Assembly: GCA_021432605.1 (NCBI GenBank)
Contig: MU271144.1
Span: 3,344,606-3,408,605, forward strand
Direction of reading: 5' to 3'
Length of the DNA: 64,000 nt
Source of the DNA: Coniochaeta sp. PMI_546
Taxonomy: Eukaryota; Ascomycota; Sordariomycetes; Coniochaetales; Coniochaetaceae
Shown: positions 1 through 10,920 of the stretch, piece after piece
Layout of the letters: each line of letters starts with the position of its first letter
Position numbering within the stretch: position 1 is the first letter of the stretch
Translations under genes and position numbers: made by a program
Notes under the pieces: generated by a model
Database searches by the model: none
The model's input: only the letters and a program-made list of their open reading frames with translations
What the model was told of the DNA's origin: nothing

Positions 1-773
1 CCAAGTGAGACTGAGGCCCCGTCACCGGGACTTCTATTCAGAAGGGGCTTCTCGACTACCTCTTCAGGTAGTCCTGAGTCCACCCGCCGCTCATCCGTAC
101 CCATCTACACTCGCCCACGGCCTTCCCATCCCCGTATGGCTTACAAGAGAGGTCGCACCCCCTGCCATAGCTGCCGACGATGCTGCTCCTATCATAATTT
201 GGCGGGCTCTGACAGTTGCAACCACTATGTACTATTCTAAGCTCAAACCGTGCAGGACGCGCATCTTATCGGGCCGCCACGGCCTGGATGACTTGTGGAC
301 TCTCAGCTAGAAGCGGTCCTTCTACTACTGTCCTTGGTCTTGCACTTTTGCCTTCGCTGGAAGGTGAGTGTCTGCCACCCATATGCATCTGCTTTGCTCG
401 CTGGAAGTCCAGCATCGCCCTTGCTGGGGTCTGAGAGTCGGAGAGGGGCAACGAGGACAAAGGCTCACGTTGTGCAGCTGACTGGAAAGTAGATACACGG
501 TGTACCATATATACGAGAGGACGACGTAATATATACAACAAGCTGGTGCCGCGACTGCTCCTGGGTAGCAATATGTACAGGAATAGCTGAATATGTACAG
601 CAAAAGATGAATGTGGATGGAGGGCTAGGCAGTAAAAAACACAAAATCCACCACATGTGATCGTCAAAGAGCATGATGCCATATGTACATACGTATGCAA
701 GGTAAAATAAGTACGAGAAGTGAAGTATGTTCGGTGCTATGCACGCGAAGTGAGGCATGGCAATGTCCACCTC
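1..773. other. Intergenic, left edge
   Basis: No convincing gene. The open frames here are short, overlap one another on both strands, and lack family motifs or a plausible splice structure. The right end is the 3' flank of the minus-strand glucanase. Confidence 0.5.
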
Positions 774-1691
774 TTAAGTGGACTGGTAGTGAGCGACATA
801 GCCGACCTCCATCATGCTACCGTAGCCGTCCTGGGTGCTGCCATCTGGGTATCCGGGCTGTGTTATGCGGTTAGCGAGGAGAACTATGATACTCAAAAGG
901 GGAGAGAGGCAACTCACCCAGCTGCCACCGACAGCCACGTTGAGGATGAAGTATTCGGCGCTGTGAGCCAGGGAGTTCCAGACGTTCTGGTTACCAATAC
1001 GGCTGCCAGTGATCTGGTGGAACTGTTTGCCGTCCATGTACCAGGTGATGCTCTCGCTCTGCCAGCTCGAGGGAGTGCGGTCCCAGACGATGCGCCAGGT
1101 GTGCCAGCTCTGGTCCGGGATGGCAATGCTGCTGCCGATGCCATTGCCCTCGTTGCAGATACCGCCGGGATACACGTCGCAGTGGACGGTACCGTAGCCG
1201 GTCAGCTGACCGTTGATGGTCTCGAGCACGTCGAGCTCGCCGCAGGAGGGCCAGCTGCCGCCGTGTCGGAGCACGTCGCCCAGCAGCCAGAAGGCGGGCC
1301 AGATGCCCTTCTTGTTGTTGACCGAGTTGGTGCCGAAGCGGATCTGCGACTCGCCCATGGTCCGCTTTCCGGCAGCGGGGGTAAAGGTATACTTGGACTC
1401 GAGGCGGCCGGATGTCCAGCCTCCGGAGACAGAGCTGTCGCGCCAGGGCACGAGCTGGAGCGTACCGCCGCCGCTGTTCTGCACATTCTTGGTTGAGGAA
1501 GTGTAAGTCTCTAGCTCGGCATTGACGCCCAAGTTGCCGGTGATGATGTTCCACTGGCTCGTGTCCGGCAGGGTGCCGGATCCCCCAGGGAATGTGGACT
1601 GCCACACCCGGTTGTATCCCGAGTACTGGGGAGCGTCCCAAGCAAAGGCCACAGAGGCGAAGAGAGAAATGAGTGAGGCGTGAGTACGCAT
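774..1691 (-). CDS. Secreted GH16 family glucanase
   Basis: Glycoside hydrolase family 16 enzyme, by family expected to cleave beta-1,3 or mixed beta-1,3/1,4-glucans outside the cell. The start at 1691 gives a signal peptide (about residues 1-17, cut after AFA). The catalytic signature GELDVLETI follows the family ExDxxE rule, with Glu152 as nucleophile, Asp154 as helper and Glu157 as acid/base. The WPAFWLLG segment just before it is also typical. The spliced product is 285 residues. One intron, 917..858, has a GTGAGT donor and ACAG acceptor. It is exactly 60 nt and contains no stop, so an unspliced message stays open and gains 20 hydrophobic residues. Splicing restores the family sequence GGSW-PGYP. 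An in-frame ATG at 1760 exists but would bury the signal peptide. Exact substrate (laminarin, lichenin or wall glucan) cannot be read from sequence. Confidence 0.9.
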   Translation of the reverse strand: MRTHASLISLFASVAFAWDAPQYSGYNRVWQSTFPGGSGTLPDTSQWNIITGNLGVNAELETYTSSTKNVQNSGGGTLQLVPWRDSSVSGGWTSGRLESKYTFTPAAGKRTMGESQIRFGTNSVNNKKGIWPAFWLLGDVLRHGGSWPSCGELDVLETINGQLTGYGTVHCDVYPGGICNEGNGIGSSIAIPDQSWHTWRIVWDRTPSSWQSESITWYMDGKQFHQITGSRIGNQNVWNSLAHSAEYFILNVAVGGSWVSCLSPLLSIIVLLANRITQPGYPDGSTQDGYGSMMEVGYVAHYQST

Positions 1692-1722
1692 GGTGTCAAG
1701 GATAGACTTAGTAGTGAAGTCG

Positions 1723-1732
1723 GTATATATAC
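1723..1732 (-). promoter_or_regulatory. TATA-like element of the GH16 gene
   Basis: GTATATATAC lies about 32 nt upstream of the glucanase ATG on the coding strand. Both sequence and spacing suit a TATA box with a very short 5' UTR, but the transcription start is not known. Confidence 0.35.
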
Positions 1733-4700
1733 AGGGGTAATGTATATGCACACGAAACAAATAAGGAATGTACAGAAGCAGAAGGTAGGGACCGTGAAAG
1801 GCTTGTGATCGACGTAGCTGAAGAGCAAGATCAACGACGCTTGATGAGAAAAGAGAGATAGGAGATGGGGATCTGCAGCGGACTTATATACAGCTCGCGA
1901 TACACACTGGCCCCTGGTGTCTTCATCCCATGGACGGCCAAAACGGCAGGTGAAAGACAAGCGTGGACCTCATCTACTACATGCCGGAGAGTCTGGGGTA
2001 GGGAGAGACACCACGCGGTAGGATCTACAACCAGCAGCACTCCACATGCAGTTCCCCTATCCCACGTTCCCCACCACTGCAGGGACGAGGGTAGAAAGGC
2101 CGACATGAGAGCGCTTCTGCACGAATGTGTGCAGAATAGATGCTGCCTAACCCTAGTGTGCGGACATCTCTCAGTCGCCAAGACCATCTTGCCATGGGAG
2201 GTCAGAGGGAGAGACGGCGGTGGACGGTCATGTCATATGCTGCCCAGAGTCGCGATGTCTCGGTAGAGTTAAGAGGGTAGACACCACTAGAGCAGCATCA
2301 ACCAACCCAGTCTTGTGACCAAGTTGGCAGGAGACCATTTGCCAATGAGAAATAAAGTCTCTCAGATCGCGCCAGGCCAAAGCTGTGTCTTTGATCAATA
2401 ATGCGGATGGCATTGGTATCCCAATGCCGGAGACGTGTACTACTAGCGGCAAGCGTGCGAGATGCGGGAACGGGGGGGAGCTCGTCGTCTATCTCTTGGC
2501 GCTTCGGCACCGTTCCTGTTCCTGGACCGGGGGAGACGTTACAGCCACTCGTTGCAGGGGCAGCAAGGCATCAGCATAGTGTACCGGTACTAGTATGTAC
2601 GGGAATGAACCATACGATAAGATGCGATGCGATGAGATACACTAGATGCTCGATATCGGAAGCGTGGGACGGAGATGGAATTCTGCAGGAACGCGGCAGG
2701 TGGAGTCACTAGCATCGCCGCCATTGCGGGTGGGGCCGCACCCCAGAACAACTTTGAATCCATCGGGCGCCTTCATTGTCTTACTCCTACTACCATTGGG
2801 TAGTCAGTAAGAGAGGGTAGTATTACTAGCGCAGGGAGTGTATCACTGGGCCTTTTCCTCCCACGCGCCGTTTGTGCTCCTGAAGGCACCAAAAATGATC
2901 GAAGTAGTGCCGAGACTAGGACGGTCCGGACTTGGCCCCATGGAACTGTAACGTGTCCAGGCATCGAGAACTCAGGGGCAGACGGCGCTTCGAATACTGC
3001 GCACACAGCAAAATCTTCGAGAAGGAAAGGCGGCGGTCAATGTGTTCTTTTCTGTTTCAGCGGAGGTGCTGGATCTGCTGTTCAGGTAAAGGGATATCTG
3101 ACTGTCGTCATGTGAGTATGTCTCTGGTGAATGTCACCAGTCAGCGCCGGCGGATCAGGAGCGACTCACGCGCCGGGCCGTAGGATATTGGACATGGCAG
3201 GTGGTACTACTGACAGTCCCAATGTTCAATTCGGTGCGATTTCGACTCAAGAGGGCGTTCTGTTCGGAGGGCACATGTTCCAGGCCAGTCAGGCCTAGCA
3301 ATTGAGGAGGGATGCGACCCTGCGATGAAAAGCTGCAATTTCCAGTGACCGGGTCGTCGAGCGTTTTCAGTCATTGGACCGAAGGCTACCTCTACGTGCA
3401 ACCGGTCACGGCATGTCCGTCTATTGGCTGCTTCGCTATTGCGTCAAAGTTTCTGAGCATGGTCACACAGATCCGCCTCCCTGGACACCTTCGGTCCGGG
3501 CTTCGAGCGTGCGACGGGGAGGAGAACTGAGAACCAACAGACACGCCGATTGAAATCTACACTTTGTGTCGGGGCAGCTTAGTCAGTGACTGCCGGCAGG
3601 GGACCCACTCGACTAGACTACATAGTACATCGGCCCCGCCTGATCTGGCTGATCTTCAACGACTGGTTTGAACTTTGCTCCGGCAGCGATCTCGGGATCT
3701 TCCCGGATCATCGCTGAGCAGCAGCCGCAATCGCCGTCCAGACATAATATCAAAGCTTCTTCTGCATGACTTGTCTTTGGGCGCATACATAGCGACTTGA
3801 TTACGCAAGCCTATCGACACGTGCCTCGCAGTCGACACAAAATATCACTTGATTTACAGACAATTTGGCTGTTGGAATCCGACCGGGCTGACTGACAATT
3901 CACTTCACGGTCGTCGACATACTGCACTAGATACAACACATCTGCTTAAGAATGAAAATATCTCCTATCCCGGGATGGTGATACGTTTAGTAGCTCGTCA
4001 CTCGGCATTCTGTTTCCGGATCACCAAGCCTTTCTGAGAGAAGCTGCCTTGATCCAGTTTTACTATATTTCGAAATTTTGTGTCTATTAAGCTTCGTCTA
4101 ACCCCACTGGATTCCAGGTTACAACATTTGCAGAGTGGCGATGGCTTCTGTAACTGTTTCCTCTTCGTCATGCGGCAACCGAGGAACGATCTGGACGGGC
4201 CGAAATGTTGGGACGGTTGCTCATAACGTCGACAGCCTTTTAATCCATCCTTCACCCTCTCGCTACTATCATGTTTCAGACTTCGTACAAATGGAGCAGA
4301 AGATGAAATACGAGTACATTCAGTTCCATTCTTGATGTTTGTGATAAAACCGCTACACGTTCATCTTGTGGTGTATGCCTATCGTCGAGTGAATAAGCTT
4401 TTCTCGGATACAAAGTACAACCTCTGCAGTGCTTCACCCCTATGGCAATGGGGCCCAAGTGTCTTGCTCGGGCATCGATATTCACTGCCGAGCAGGGTGA
4501 AAACATAATGGTAATTCAGCCACGGCTCCTACGAAACCTTTAAATAGTGCAGTCCCCTATCCTTAACTTCCAAGAGGGCATTGCTAGTTGCTAAATCTGG
4601 CATTTGTTGGCACTTTAGAGTCACTCTACAGACTGAACAAGCGCTCGGATTTCTGTTGAATGCGTTCCTCGACTTACATTAACCTTGATAACATCATTGA

Positions 4701-4757
4701 GACAGACAGCGTACTCCAAATTCTATCCATACCCGATCTCCGATCAGGCAAACATGG
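1733..4757. other. Intergenic, 3.0 kb
   Basis: No supported gene on either strand. Open frames are under about 135 codons, overlapping and without motifs or consistent splice sites. It probably holds the promoter of the minus-strand glucanase and the promoter or 5' UTR of the gene at 4758. Confidence 0.45.
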
Positions 4758-5694
4758 ATGCCTCCAACGATACCAGTTCTCGTCGGTATGTTCGATTCTA
4801 TAACTCTGTGACATGCCGGCCCAATCACTGACCCAGAGATGTATAGCCTCTTCGACGCCCGACATGGTACGAATGGAGCTTCCTTCGATAGTCCGATCAG
4901 TCTGCGAATGCCTGCTGACATATTTTGATCATCCTTCCAGACTACCTTCAACGACGCGGCAGCCTGGCCGACGAGGCCGAGCGAGCCATTATACTGCGCT
5001 TGGTGGACGGTGTACCCCAGAATTACATGGTATTGATGGGTACCGGCTGGCGCGGTTCAATCTCAAGCAACGAACGAAAAGAACCCACGGTGAAGCTCTG
5101 GTATGAGGCTGTCGAGGCCATGGTGAAGAATGAGAATTTCATGAACCAGCGTTGGTCTTTTCCCAGATTCCTTGACAGGTCGTTGCGTTGCTAACGAGAA
5201 GCGCTGTCACAGGCAAATTCTTAGCGGACTTCTACCGCGAAACATGGAAGAGCTTGTCGGAAGTGGAGCGCAAGGGTCTAAGCCGGACCGAGTGGATTAC
5301 TCTTCATCTGTCCAAGCAGTCTCATGAGGACGCCGAGCTAGCAGACCTGGGAGTTCAAGACAGCTTTCCAGTCTCTCAGGAGCTGAGATCGCAATACTAT
5401 GAGTTCGAACGCCGGTATGTTAAGGAGAATCCGTTCAGGAAAGCGGCTCAGCAGACTCATTTCGAGCACACACAGCCAGAGGCTGCGGAGCGTCTGCGGA
5501 AGGAAGATGCCGAGAAGATGGTCCTGACAGCGGTAGACTGGGCCATAATCGAAGACTTGGCTGCGAATGGAAAGGGCAAGACACCTTTCTTCTGGAACTG
5601 GGAGGATGATTTCGATGAAGACATAGAAGGTTACGGCATGACGGACGTCGAAGAGTCTACAGGGTCTACGACTCCAAGACAACACTATTGGTAG
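4758..5694 (+). CDS. Hypothetical protein, three exons
   Basis: Unrecognised protein, 239 residues in my model: exons 4758..4785, 4941..5150 and 5213..5694. Intron 1 has a GTATGT donor and a TTCCAG acceptor after CTGAC. Intron 2 has a weak GTTGGT donor but a good GCTAAC branch site and CACAG acceptor. Other donors near 5179 break the frame. The product is soluble, rich in Glu, Lys and Arg, and ends in an acidic, Trp/Phe-rich tail (FFWNWEDDFDEDIEGYG). There is no signal peptide, membrane segment or known catalytic motif. The last exon is the best supported. The first exon is short and could be wrong; a different frame starting at 4660 also reaches the first donor. No function is proposed. Confidence 0.5.
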
Positions 5695-6304
5695 AGTGCT
5701 TACAACAAGCGGCTTCTTGGCTGGTGGAACAGGCTATGGATACAATTGTGGATTAGACTCAATCTCATCAAAGTCAGAGGCTTCAAAATCTCGGCTTGAT
5801 CACCTCATCGGGCGGTGAAAGACGAGTATAGGGCTCTTGATAGATACGACACAGCCAGATTTGCTTCTTCCGGCATCCCAGCGCAGACCATAGGCTCCTA
5901 CCAAGAAAACAAAAACAAAACAGCTCTAACAGCCCCTACAATGCTCGGGTCGTAGTTCGCTTTGCTCGTTCGGTCTAGCTTCAAGTTTTGCCTCAGTGTT
6001 ACCGGATAATTAGGCCGTCGGTGCCGGGTGCTTCCGTGTCGACATACCGGGCAGCCTAAAGGGCTTTCCGTGCAACTTGACTACATGTGCCAAGTCCATG
6101 AAGTTCGTATTCATTTGACGAATCCCACGCGAGCGAGACAGAGTAAGGACCGGTGCTGGCATATTCTAGGGTGGACTCGGGGTTCGACTGCTGGTATAAC
6201 ACACCAATGTCCCGTCAACTTGCCGTTGTAGACTAAGCATATTGTGGTCAAGAACTCTCCCGCTTGTTCTTACAACTGCCCTTCGATCAAACTTCGCAAC
6301 GCCC
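5695..6304. other. Intergenic, 0.6 kb
   Basis: Nothing supported. This is the 3' flank of the hypothetical gene and the probable promoter of the small secreted protein gene. Confidence 0.45.
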
Positions 6305-6888
6305 ATGATGTTTTTCTCAGCTACCACGGGCTGGCTCATGACTTTGTCTTTTGTAGTGGGGTAGGTGAGAGCAAAATGTCCACGATTGTAACATTCAGCT
6401 GATACTTACTTTACACTTTAGCGCTACATCGGCCGTGATCGAGCAAGGCGAGGTGAACGAGTGTTCGCCAGATCAACCTAGCGCCATATGGACAACGACG
6501 ACGAGGACATCTATTCCTAGCACCAGCACCAAAATTAGTACCACAACGACCACAACTACTCTGCCGGCAAGTTGCACTTATAGGCCAACGCAAACAGACT
6601 GGGCCACAACTGGATGCGCCATCCCATGCCATCCGACTGGTTACTGTTATGCAGATTGTAAGTCGAATCAGATTTCAAGTCAGATGTGATATAACCAGGT
6701 CTGGGTGGTTTCTGATACGTACAGTTGCTCTTACTCTCCGGTGCGGGTGCCCTCGAATGCAGGTTCAGCCAACAACTACGACAATATGTCCTACCCAAAC
6801 ATCGTGTGTGCAATGCACAACCGGATGGGGCATAGCAATCATCACTGAATCGCCATGTCCCACGGTTTCTGCCACCGTATCTGCCTGA
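6305..6888 (+). CDS. Small secreted cysteine- and threonine-rich protein
   Basis: Spliced 151-residue protein from exons 6305..6360, 6422..6657 and 6725..6888. Intron 1 is GTAGGT...TTTAG (61 nt) and intron 2 is GTAAGT...TACAG (67 nt). All three exons join in one frame, although no single frame shows the whole gene. The N-terminus has a hydrophobic core (WLMTLSFVVG) fitting a signal peptide cut near residue 20-24. The mature part begins with a Cys, has a Thr/Ser-rich linker (about residues 40-60, likely O-glycosylated), then about ten Cys in CxxxC, CxC and CxxC spacings. The size, secretion signal and Cys content suit a wall-associated protein or an effector candidate; the sequence does not say which. 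A second ATG at 6308 is equally possible as the start. Confidence 0.65.
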
Positions 6889-8502
6889 AAGAAGAGTCAT
6901 GCGAAGCCATACAGGACATAGTAGGGAATGAGATACGGTTACAAAGTGAATAAGCAATTGACTATCTGTGACACTTACCCAACCCTGTGGCCCTAATTCT
7001 ACAAGACCTCGGCTTTATACGTAGGTTTTTGGTTGATATTTGAACATTATTCTCCTTCATGAAACATATACCAGTCTGCTGAGGCCTCTCAGTTGAGATG
7101 CAGGAAGTTCTTTCTCTACAACTCCTAATCTGAGTGCTTCCGTTACTAGGATGTGCCTTTGTCCTTAGAAGGTCCAAGACACAAGGATATACTGAAACTT
7201 CCCACGCCCATCGAAATCACATAACTTTTCAAAGGCTAGAGCTCGAACTGAGGAGGGGACAGAAGGGCCTCTTTCAGAGGTTGTTATATGATTCGGACCT
7301 TCTATCCCAAGACTTGGCAAGCTCTTCGTGTATGTCTAAGTCGCATGGAGTCGTCAGTACATAAGTCACGCGAACAAAAGTCACAGACTGCAAGACACTG
7401 ACCAGTGATTTGCAGGCCCTCTAATGTCGACTAGGGCCTCACCATTGACCGCTAACCCTCTGCCGCCTGCCGGCCCTCCTGTCGACCGCCAGATCTCCGG
7501 TCGGCCGCGCAAGCCCGATCTGGAACTTGGACCCCTCGCTTTCTGTACCGCGCCCCTCGTTTTCGTGACCATCGAACCCTCACGGGAACTTGCTAGCCTC
7601 ACCCGTTGCTTGTTGAGTAAGGTGGTCGATCCAAAGACCCACGCCTCTGGTTTCTTCCACAAACTTCAACTCACCTGAATCGATTTCTTTCTCCCCAACC
7701 CATAAAAGGTTTTGGTGAACAGGCAAGTGACTGCCCAGCTTATAATATTCTGGCAGCGGCTTAGACGCAGCCTCGCAGGAAGATCTATTTCTCTTGCCTG
7801 CCTTCTCAAGTTGTGCGAAGCTTCGCCATCTCCTTGCTGCATCTCCTTTGACGTCGTCACGACTCTGCCAGTTTCTGATTATCCCAGTACTGGAAGTTAT
7901 CATTCCCTCTCATCCTCAGTCGACACTTGTTGACGTTAAAAGCCGAAACCGGCCAGGCGAGATTAGAATTCGGCTGACAATCCGGACAGAGAGTGAGAAG
8001 CGGACTTTACTTCATTGTTGACATTCTCCGCCATTGAACCTGACTCTAACTGAAAAAGAACTCGCAGACTGTGTCTCTGACTCTTTGGAGTCATTCTGAA
8101 CGCGGGTTCCTCCTTCTGTTGTCAATCACCAAGGGAGTTGAGCTGCGATAGTCAAGACATCACCAGAAGGCTTGAATGTGAGTGCCCCCCATCTACATTT
8201 CAAGACACTTGGGCCAAGTGATATTGACGACAAGGAGCAGACACTACAGACAAAGAGGACGCTGTAGCGCTGGTAGTCTGAAGGAGATACTTCATTTCCG
8301 CCTGAGCCAGCCATTACTGGAATCAAGGCTAAGAAGAAGTGAGCAAGTAAGGCAGCAGTGTTGATCGTAAGTATTCCATCTCTAGCTCATTTTCTGGAAT
8401 AGCTCTCACTGGGACTGACTCTTGGAAGCTGGAAGCAACAGAGGTGACCAAACAGCAGTCAAAGATCGCCACCCCCTTTGAACTCATGAGCAAGCAATCA
8501 TC
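6889..8502. other. Intergenic, 1.6 kb
   Basis: No supported gene. Short open frames on both strands overlap without motifs. The right part may hold the 5' UTR of the gene at 8503, including GTAAGT-like sites near 8367 that could belong to a leader intron. Confidence 0.4.
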
Positions 8503-9693
8503 ATGTCCTGCCAACCTGGGCTGAAGGGCCTCTTTGCTGGCTTTCAGAAGAAGCCACAGGACATAGCTACAGGCCAGTACCGCTCAGAAGATACCGAAAA
8601 TCTCACAGCCGACTTCAAACCGAAGTTGTCATCCGGAGCCGGTACACCAGCCGATCCCATCATCCTAGAGAATGAAACCTTGCCTATCCGTACGCTGAAG
8701 CGCAAGCAGACCATAATCTTCAAGCCGATCCTCTCGAAGGACAAGGGAGTAGCTATGGACACTCCAACCAGCCCTTCTCACTCCGTTGGCGCCGCAAGCA
8801 CCTCTAGCACTGCCAGCACGATTCCTGCCAGCAAGGCCAACCGACCTGAAGTCCACTACTTCTGTTATGAGAGTAGGGCCTTGCACGGGAAACCCATACC
8901 TGGCAAGGACAAAAACGAGATCATCCTGGTCGGCTTCAACGACGATACCACGTTTGACCATCTCATCGAGACCGACCCTGGCACTATGTACAAGGTCCCA
9001 CGCCTCCACATCGCCAGCAAGGAAACGATACGTGAAGATGGTGACGTTACGGCCCGCATGGCCTCGGGTTACATCCAGCAGATCAAGCGCGGCATTCCCG
9101 CCGGTGCCACGAGCGGTGCCGACTCTCAGCTTGGCGACATGCCCCGTCTGACGATGGGCAAGATGAACACCAAGAACGGCGAAGAGTTCTTCATGCTCGG
9201 CGCCGATGACCTCATTGTCCTCGAACCTATCGATCCTCCGGGCTGGGGTGATGGCGGAGTCCCTTGGTCGGCGGATGGACACAACATATACCCATTCGCT
9301 CACATTGATCACTTTGACCGCACGCCGCTGAAGCACTTTGCCTGGGAGTGGCTCAAGTTCACTGACGTTCCCGTCTCGAGACCCCCTCCTGCCATTGCCG
9401 GCGTCCACATCTGGCTCATAGACTATGAGCTGAGGCGCAGTTCTGAACACCGCCAGAAGACCGAGGTTCAGGGCCACCGCCAGATCTTCTACGGTCGCGG
9501 CGTGCGCTTTGTCGAGGTGCGCAGGGAGGACAAGGAGTGGAAGGACGACAGGCATCCACGTGACTTCAGCCCCCTCAAGCAGGTCAGGCTCTGGAAGCAG
9601 CGTGTGAAGCTGGACGCGATCTGCGAGGTGGAGTACCAGTTCTACCACTGGCCGACGGTTGGCGTGCTTGCTTGCGAGATTGGGGACTACTGA
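8503..9693 (+). CDS. Hypothetical protein, single exon, 396 residues
   Basis: Uninterrupted frame of 396 codons with fungal codon preference (C or G at many third positions), so very likely real. I do not recognise the family. Residues 1-110 are low complexity, Ser/Thr/Ala/Pro-rich and probably disordered. From about residue 115 to the end it looks folded, with aromatic- and Asp-rich segments such as WGDGGVPW and HFAWEWLKF, and a basic stretch near residue 335-365. There is no signal peptide or membrane segment, so a cytosolic or nuclear location is likely. The opposite strand also holds a 352-codon frame, but its protein is Val/Leu/Arg-rich and featureless, as expected of a shadow. It converges with the protease gene at 9988. 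Confidence 0.7.
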   Translation: MSCQPGLKGLFAGFQKKPQDIATGQYRSEDTENLTADFKPKLSSGAGTPADPIILENETLPIRTLKRKQTIIFKPILSKDKGVAMDTPTSPSHSVGAASTSSTASTIPASKANRPEVHYFCYESRALHGKPIPGKDKNEIILVGFNDDTTFDHLIETDPGTMYKVPRLHIASKETIREDGDVTARMASGYIQQIKRGIPAGATSGADSQLGDMPRLTMGKMNTKNGEEFFMLGADDLIVLEPIDPPGWGDGGVPWSADGHNIYPFAHIDHFDRTPLKHFAWEWLKFTDVPVSRPPPAIAGVHIWLIDYELRRSSEHRQKTEVQGHRQIFYGRGVRFVEVRREDKEWKDDRHPRDFSPLKQVRLWKQRVKLDAICEVEYQFYHWPTVGVLACEIGDY

Positions 9694-9987
9694 ATAACAA
9701 GCGGGGACGGTAAAAAGTAGCAAGACGGCTTCGCTTGACTAGCCTTTGTTAACAAATGGCCTACGGTTGTTTCCAGGGACTGGGTTTTGGAGCGTTGTGC
9801 GCTGCTTGTTGCAGTGGTTTTGAGGGGACCCAGAGATGCCGTCGGGTGGATTCCTACATAGGCCTACGGGTAGACTAGACATCCCGAATAAGTGCTTTCC
9901 TCACATTTTCCTCGATCACAGCTGTAGACTGTTGCGGTATGCCTACATAAATCATAGGGAGTTTGTCGTTATCGTATGCTGTAACTA

Positions 9988-10920
9988 TCATGCATTCTCG
10001 TTCAAAAATGCAGCAATTGCCTCAAACGCAACCCCCCTACGCATCGCCGTCTCATCGTCCCACGATGAGTGTAAGCCGACCAACTTTCCGCTCCGTCGAT
10101 CGAACAGAGGGGCGCCACTGTGGCCCCAATATGTCCAACAGTCGTGCTGTAGCGCGCCGATCTCCGAGTTGTCCTGCAGATCCTGCCCCTCGGCATATCC
10201 TCTAAAAGTCCCCGTGCTCATATGGAGGACGTCGTATCCTGTCTTGATGCCGGGTTCGGCAGCTTCGAAATCCTCGCTCCCTGGATGACCAACGCATACC
10301 AGCTTCGCCCCCAGCAAAGGGCCAGCCTCCGCAAGCTGCACAGACGGCAAGGTCCCTACTGTGTCGCCCCGTGCGGGCTCAGCCTGAGCAGCAACAACCC
10401 TCAGCAGGGCCAGATCCCGCCTCTGGTCCCAAGCCACACACCGTGCTACAACCGCTTGCCCCGATGCGAAGAGCAACCAGTACAAAGACTCTGGGTTTGG
10501 TTTCTCCTCGTCTTCGGCGACACAGTGTGCGCATGTTAACAGCAACCCTTCGGGCGACACGCACACGGCCGTGCCGGCTTCTTCCTGGGCGAAAACTAGG
10601 GTGGCTTGCACCGCTATGTCTTTGCTACGAAAGTCTCTCGGCAGCTCGATAGAGTGCTTCTGGAGATGAGCTTGCTTGCGGAGAAGAAGCTGATGGTCGT
10701 CATGGCTTAGCTTCGTCAGTGCGCTTGTGAGTCGAGATGGCAGGGCCTGGATTTTCGTGACAGTTTGTGTGGCATCACCAACAGACTTTGGGGGAGCTGC
10801 TGACCCTGTTGAGACCAGTAATGTTGGTTCGATAGCAGCAGGGACATTACTGAGCGTGGTCTGTTTTCTGGCACGGAGTCTTGTCCGTGGAGGGGACATA
10901 TTCGAGGCAGAGGAAATCAA
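9988..10920 (-). CDS. Trypsin-like serine protease, intracellular (S1 fold)
   Basis: 310-residue protein whose second half is a chymotrypsin-fold peptidase of the trypsin-like Peptidase_S1/DegP type. The triad is visible in order: His132 in LLTCAHCV, Asp169 in RRDLALL, and Ser268 in GHSGAPLF. The motif GHPGS near residue 211 is typical of this group. The first 100 residues carry no signal peptide. They begin with a basic patch (PPRTRLRARK) that might be a nuclear signal or an AT-hook-like element, followed by Ser/Ala-rich sequence. Single exon. The second Met (residue 8) is an alternative start. It is divergent from the Ada2 gene across 750 bp and convergent with the gene at 8503. There is no PDZ domain, unlike HtrA proteins. 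Substrate unknown. Confidence 0.82.
   Translation of the reverse strand: MISSASNMSPPRTRLRARKQTTLSNVPAAIEPTLLVSTGSAAPPKSVGDATQTVTKIQALPSRLTSALTKLSHDDHQLLLRKQAHLQKHSIELPRDFRSKDIAVQATLVFAQEEAGTAVCVSPEGLLLTCAHCVAEDEEKPNPESLYWLLFASGQAVVARCVAWDQRRDLALLRVVAAQAEPARGDTVGTLPSVQLAEAGPLLGAKLVCVGHPGSEDFEAAEPGIKTGYDVLHMSTGTFRGYAEGQDLQDNSEIGALQHDCWTYWGHSGAPLFDRRSGKLVGLHSSWDDETAMRRGVAFEAIAAFLNENA

Noticed and set aside
720-1496. 258-codon plus-strand frame over the glucanase
   Set aside because: Antisense shadow of the GH16 exon; Ala/Val/Asp-rich with no domain.
8665-9723. 352-codon frame antisense to the 8503 gene
   Set aside because: It mirrors the plus-strand gene's codon bias. The product is Val/Leu/Arg-rich with no motif, and the plus-strand protein looks folded.
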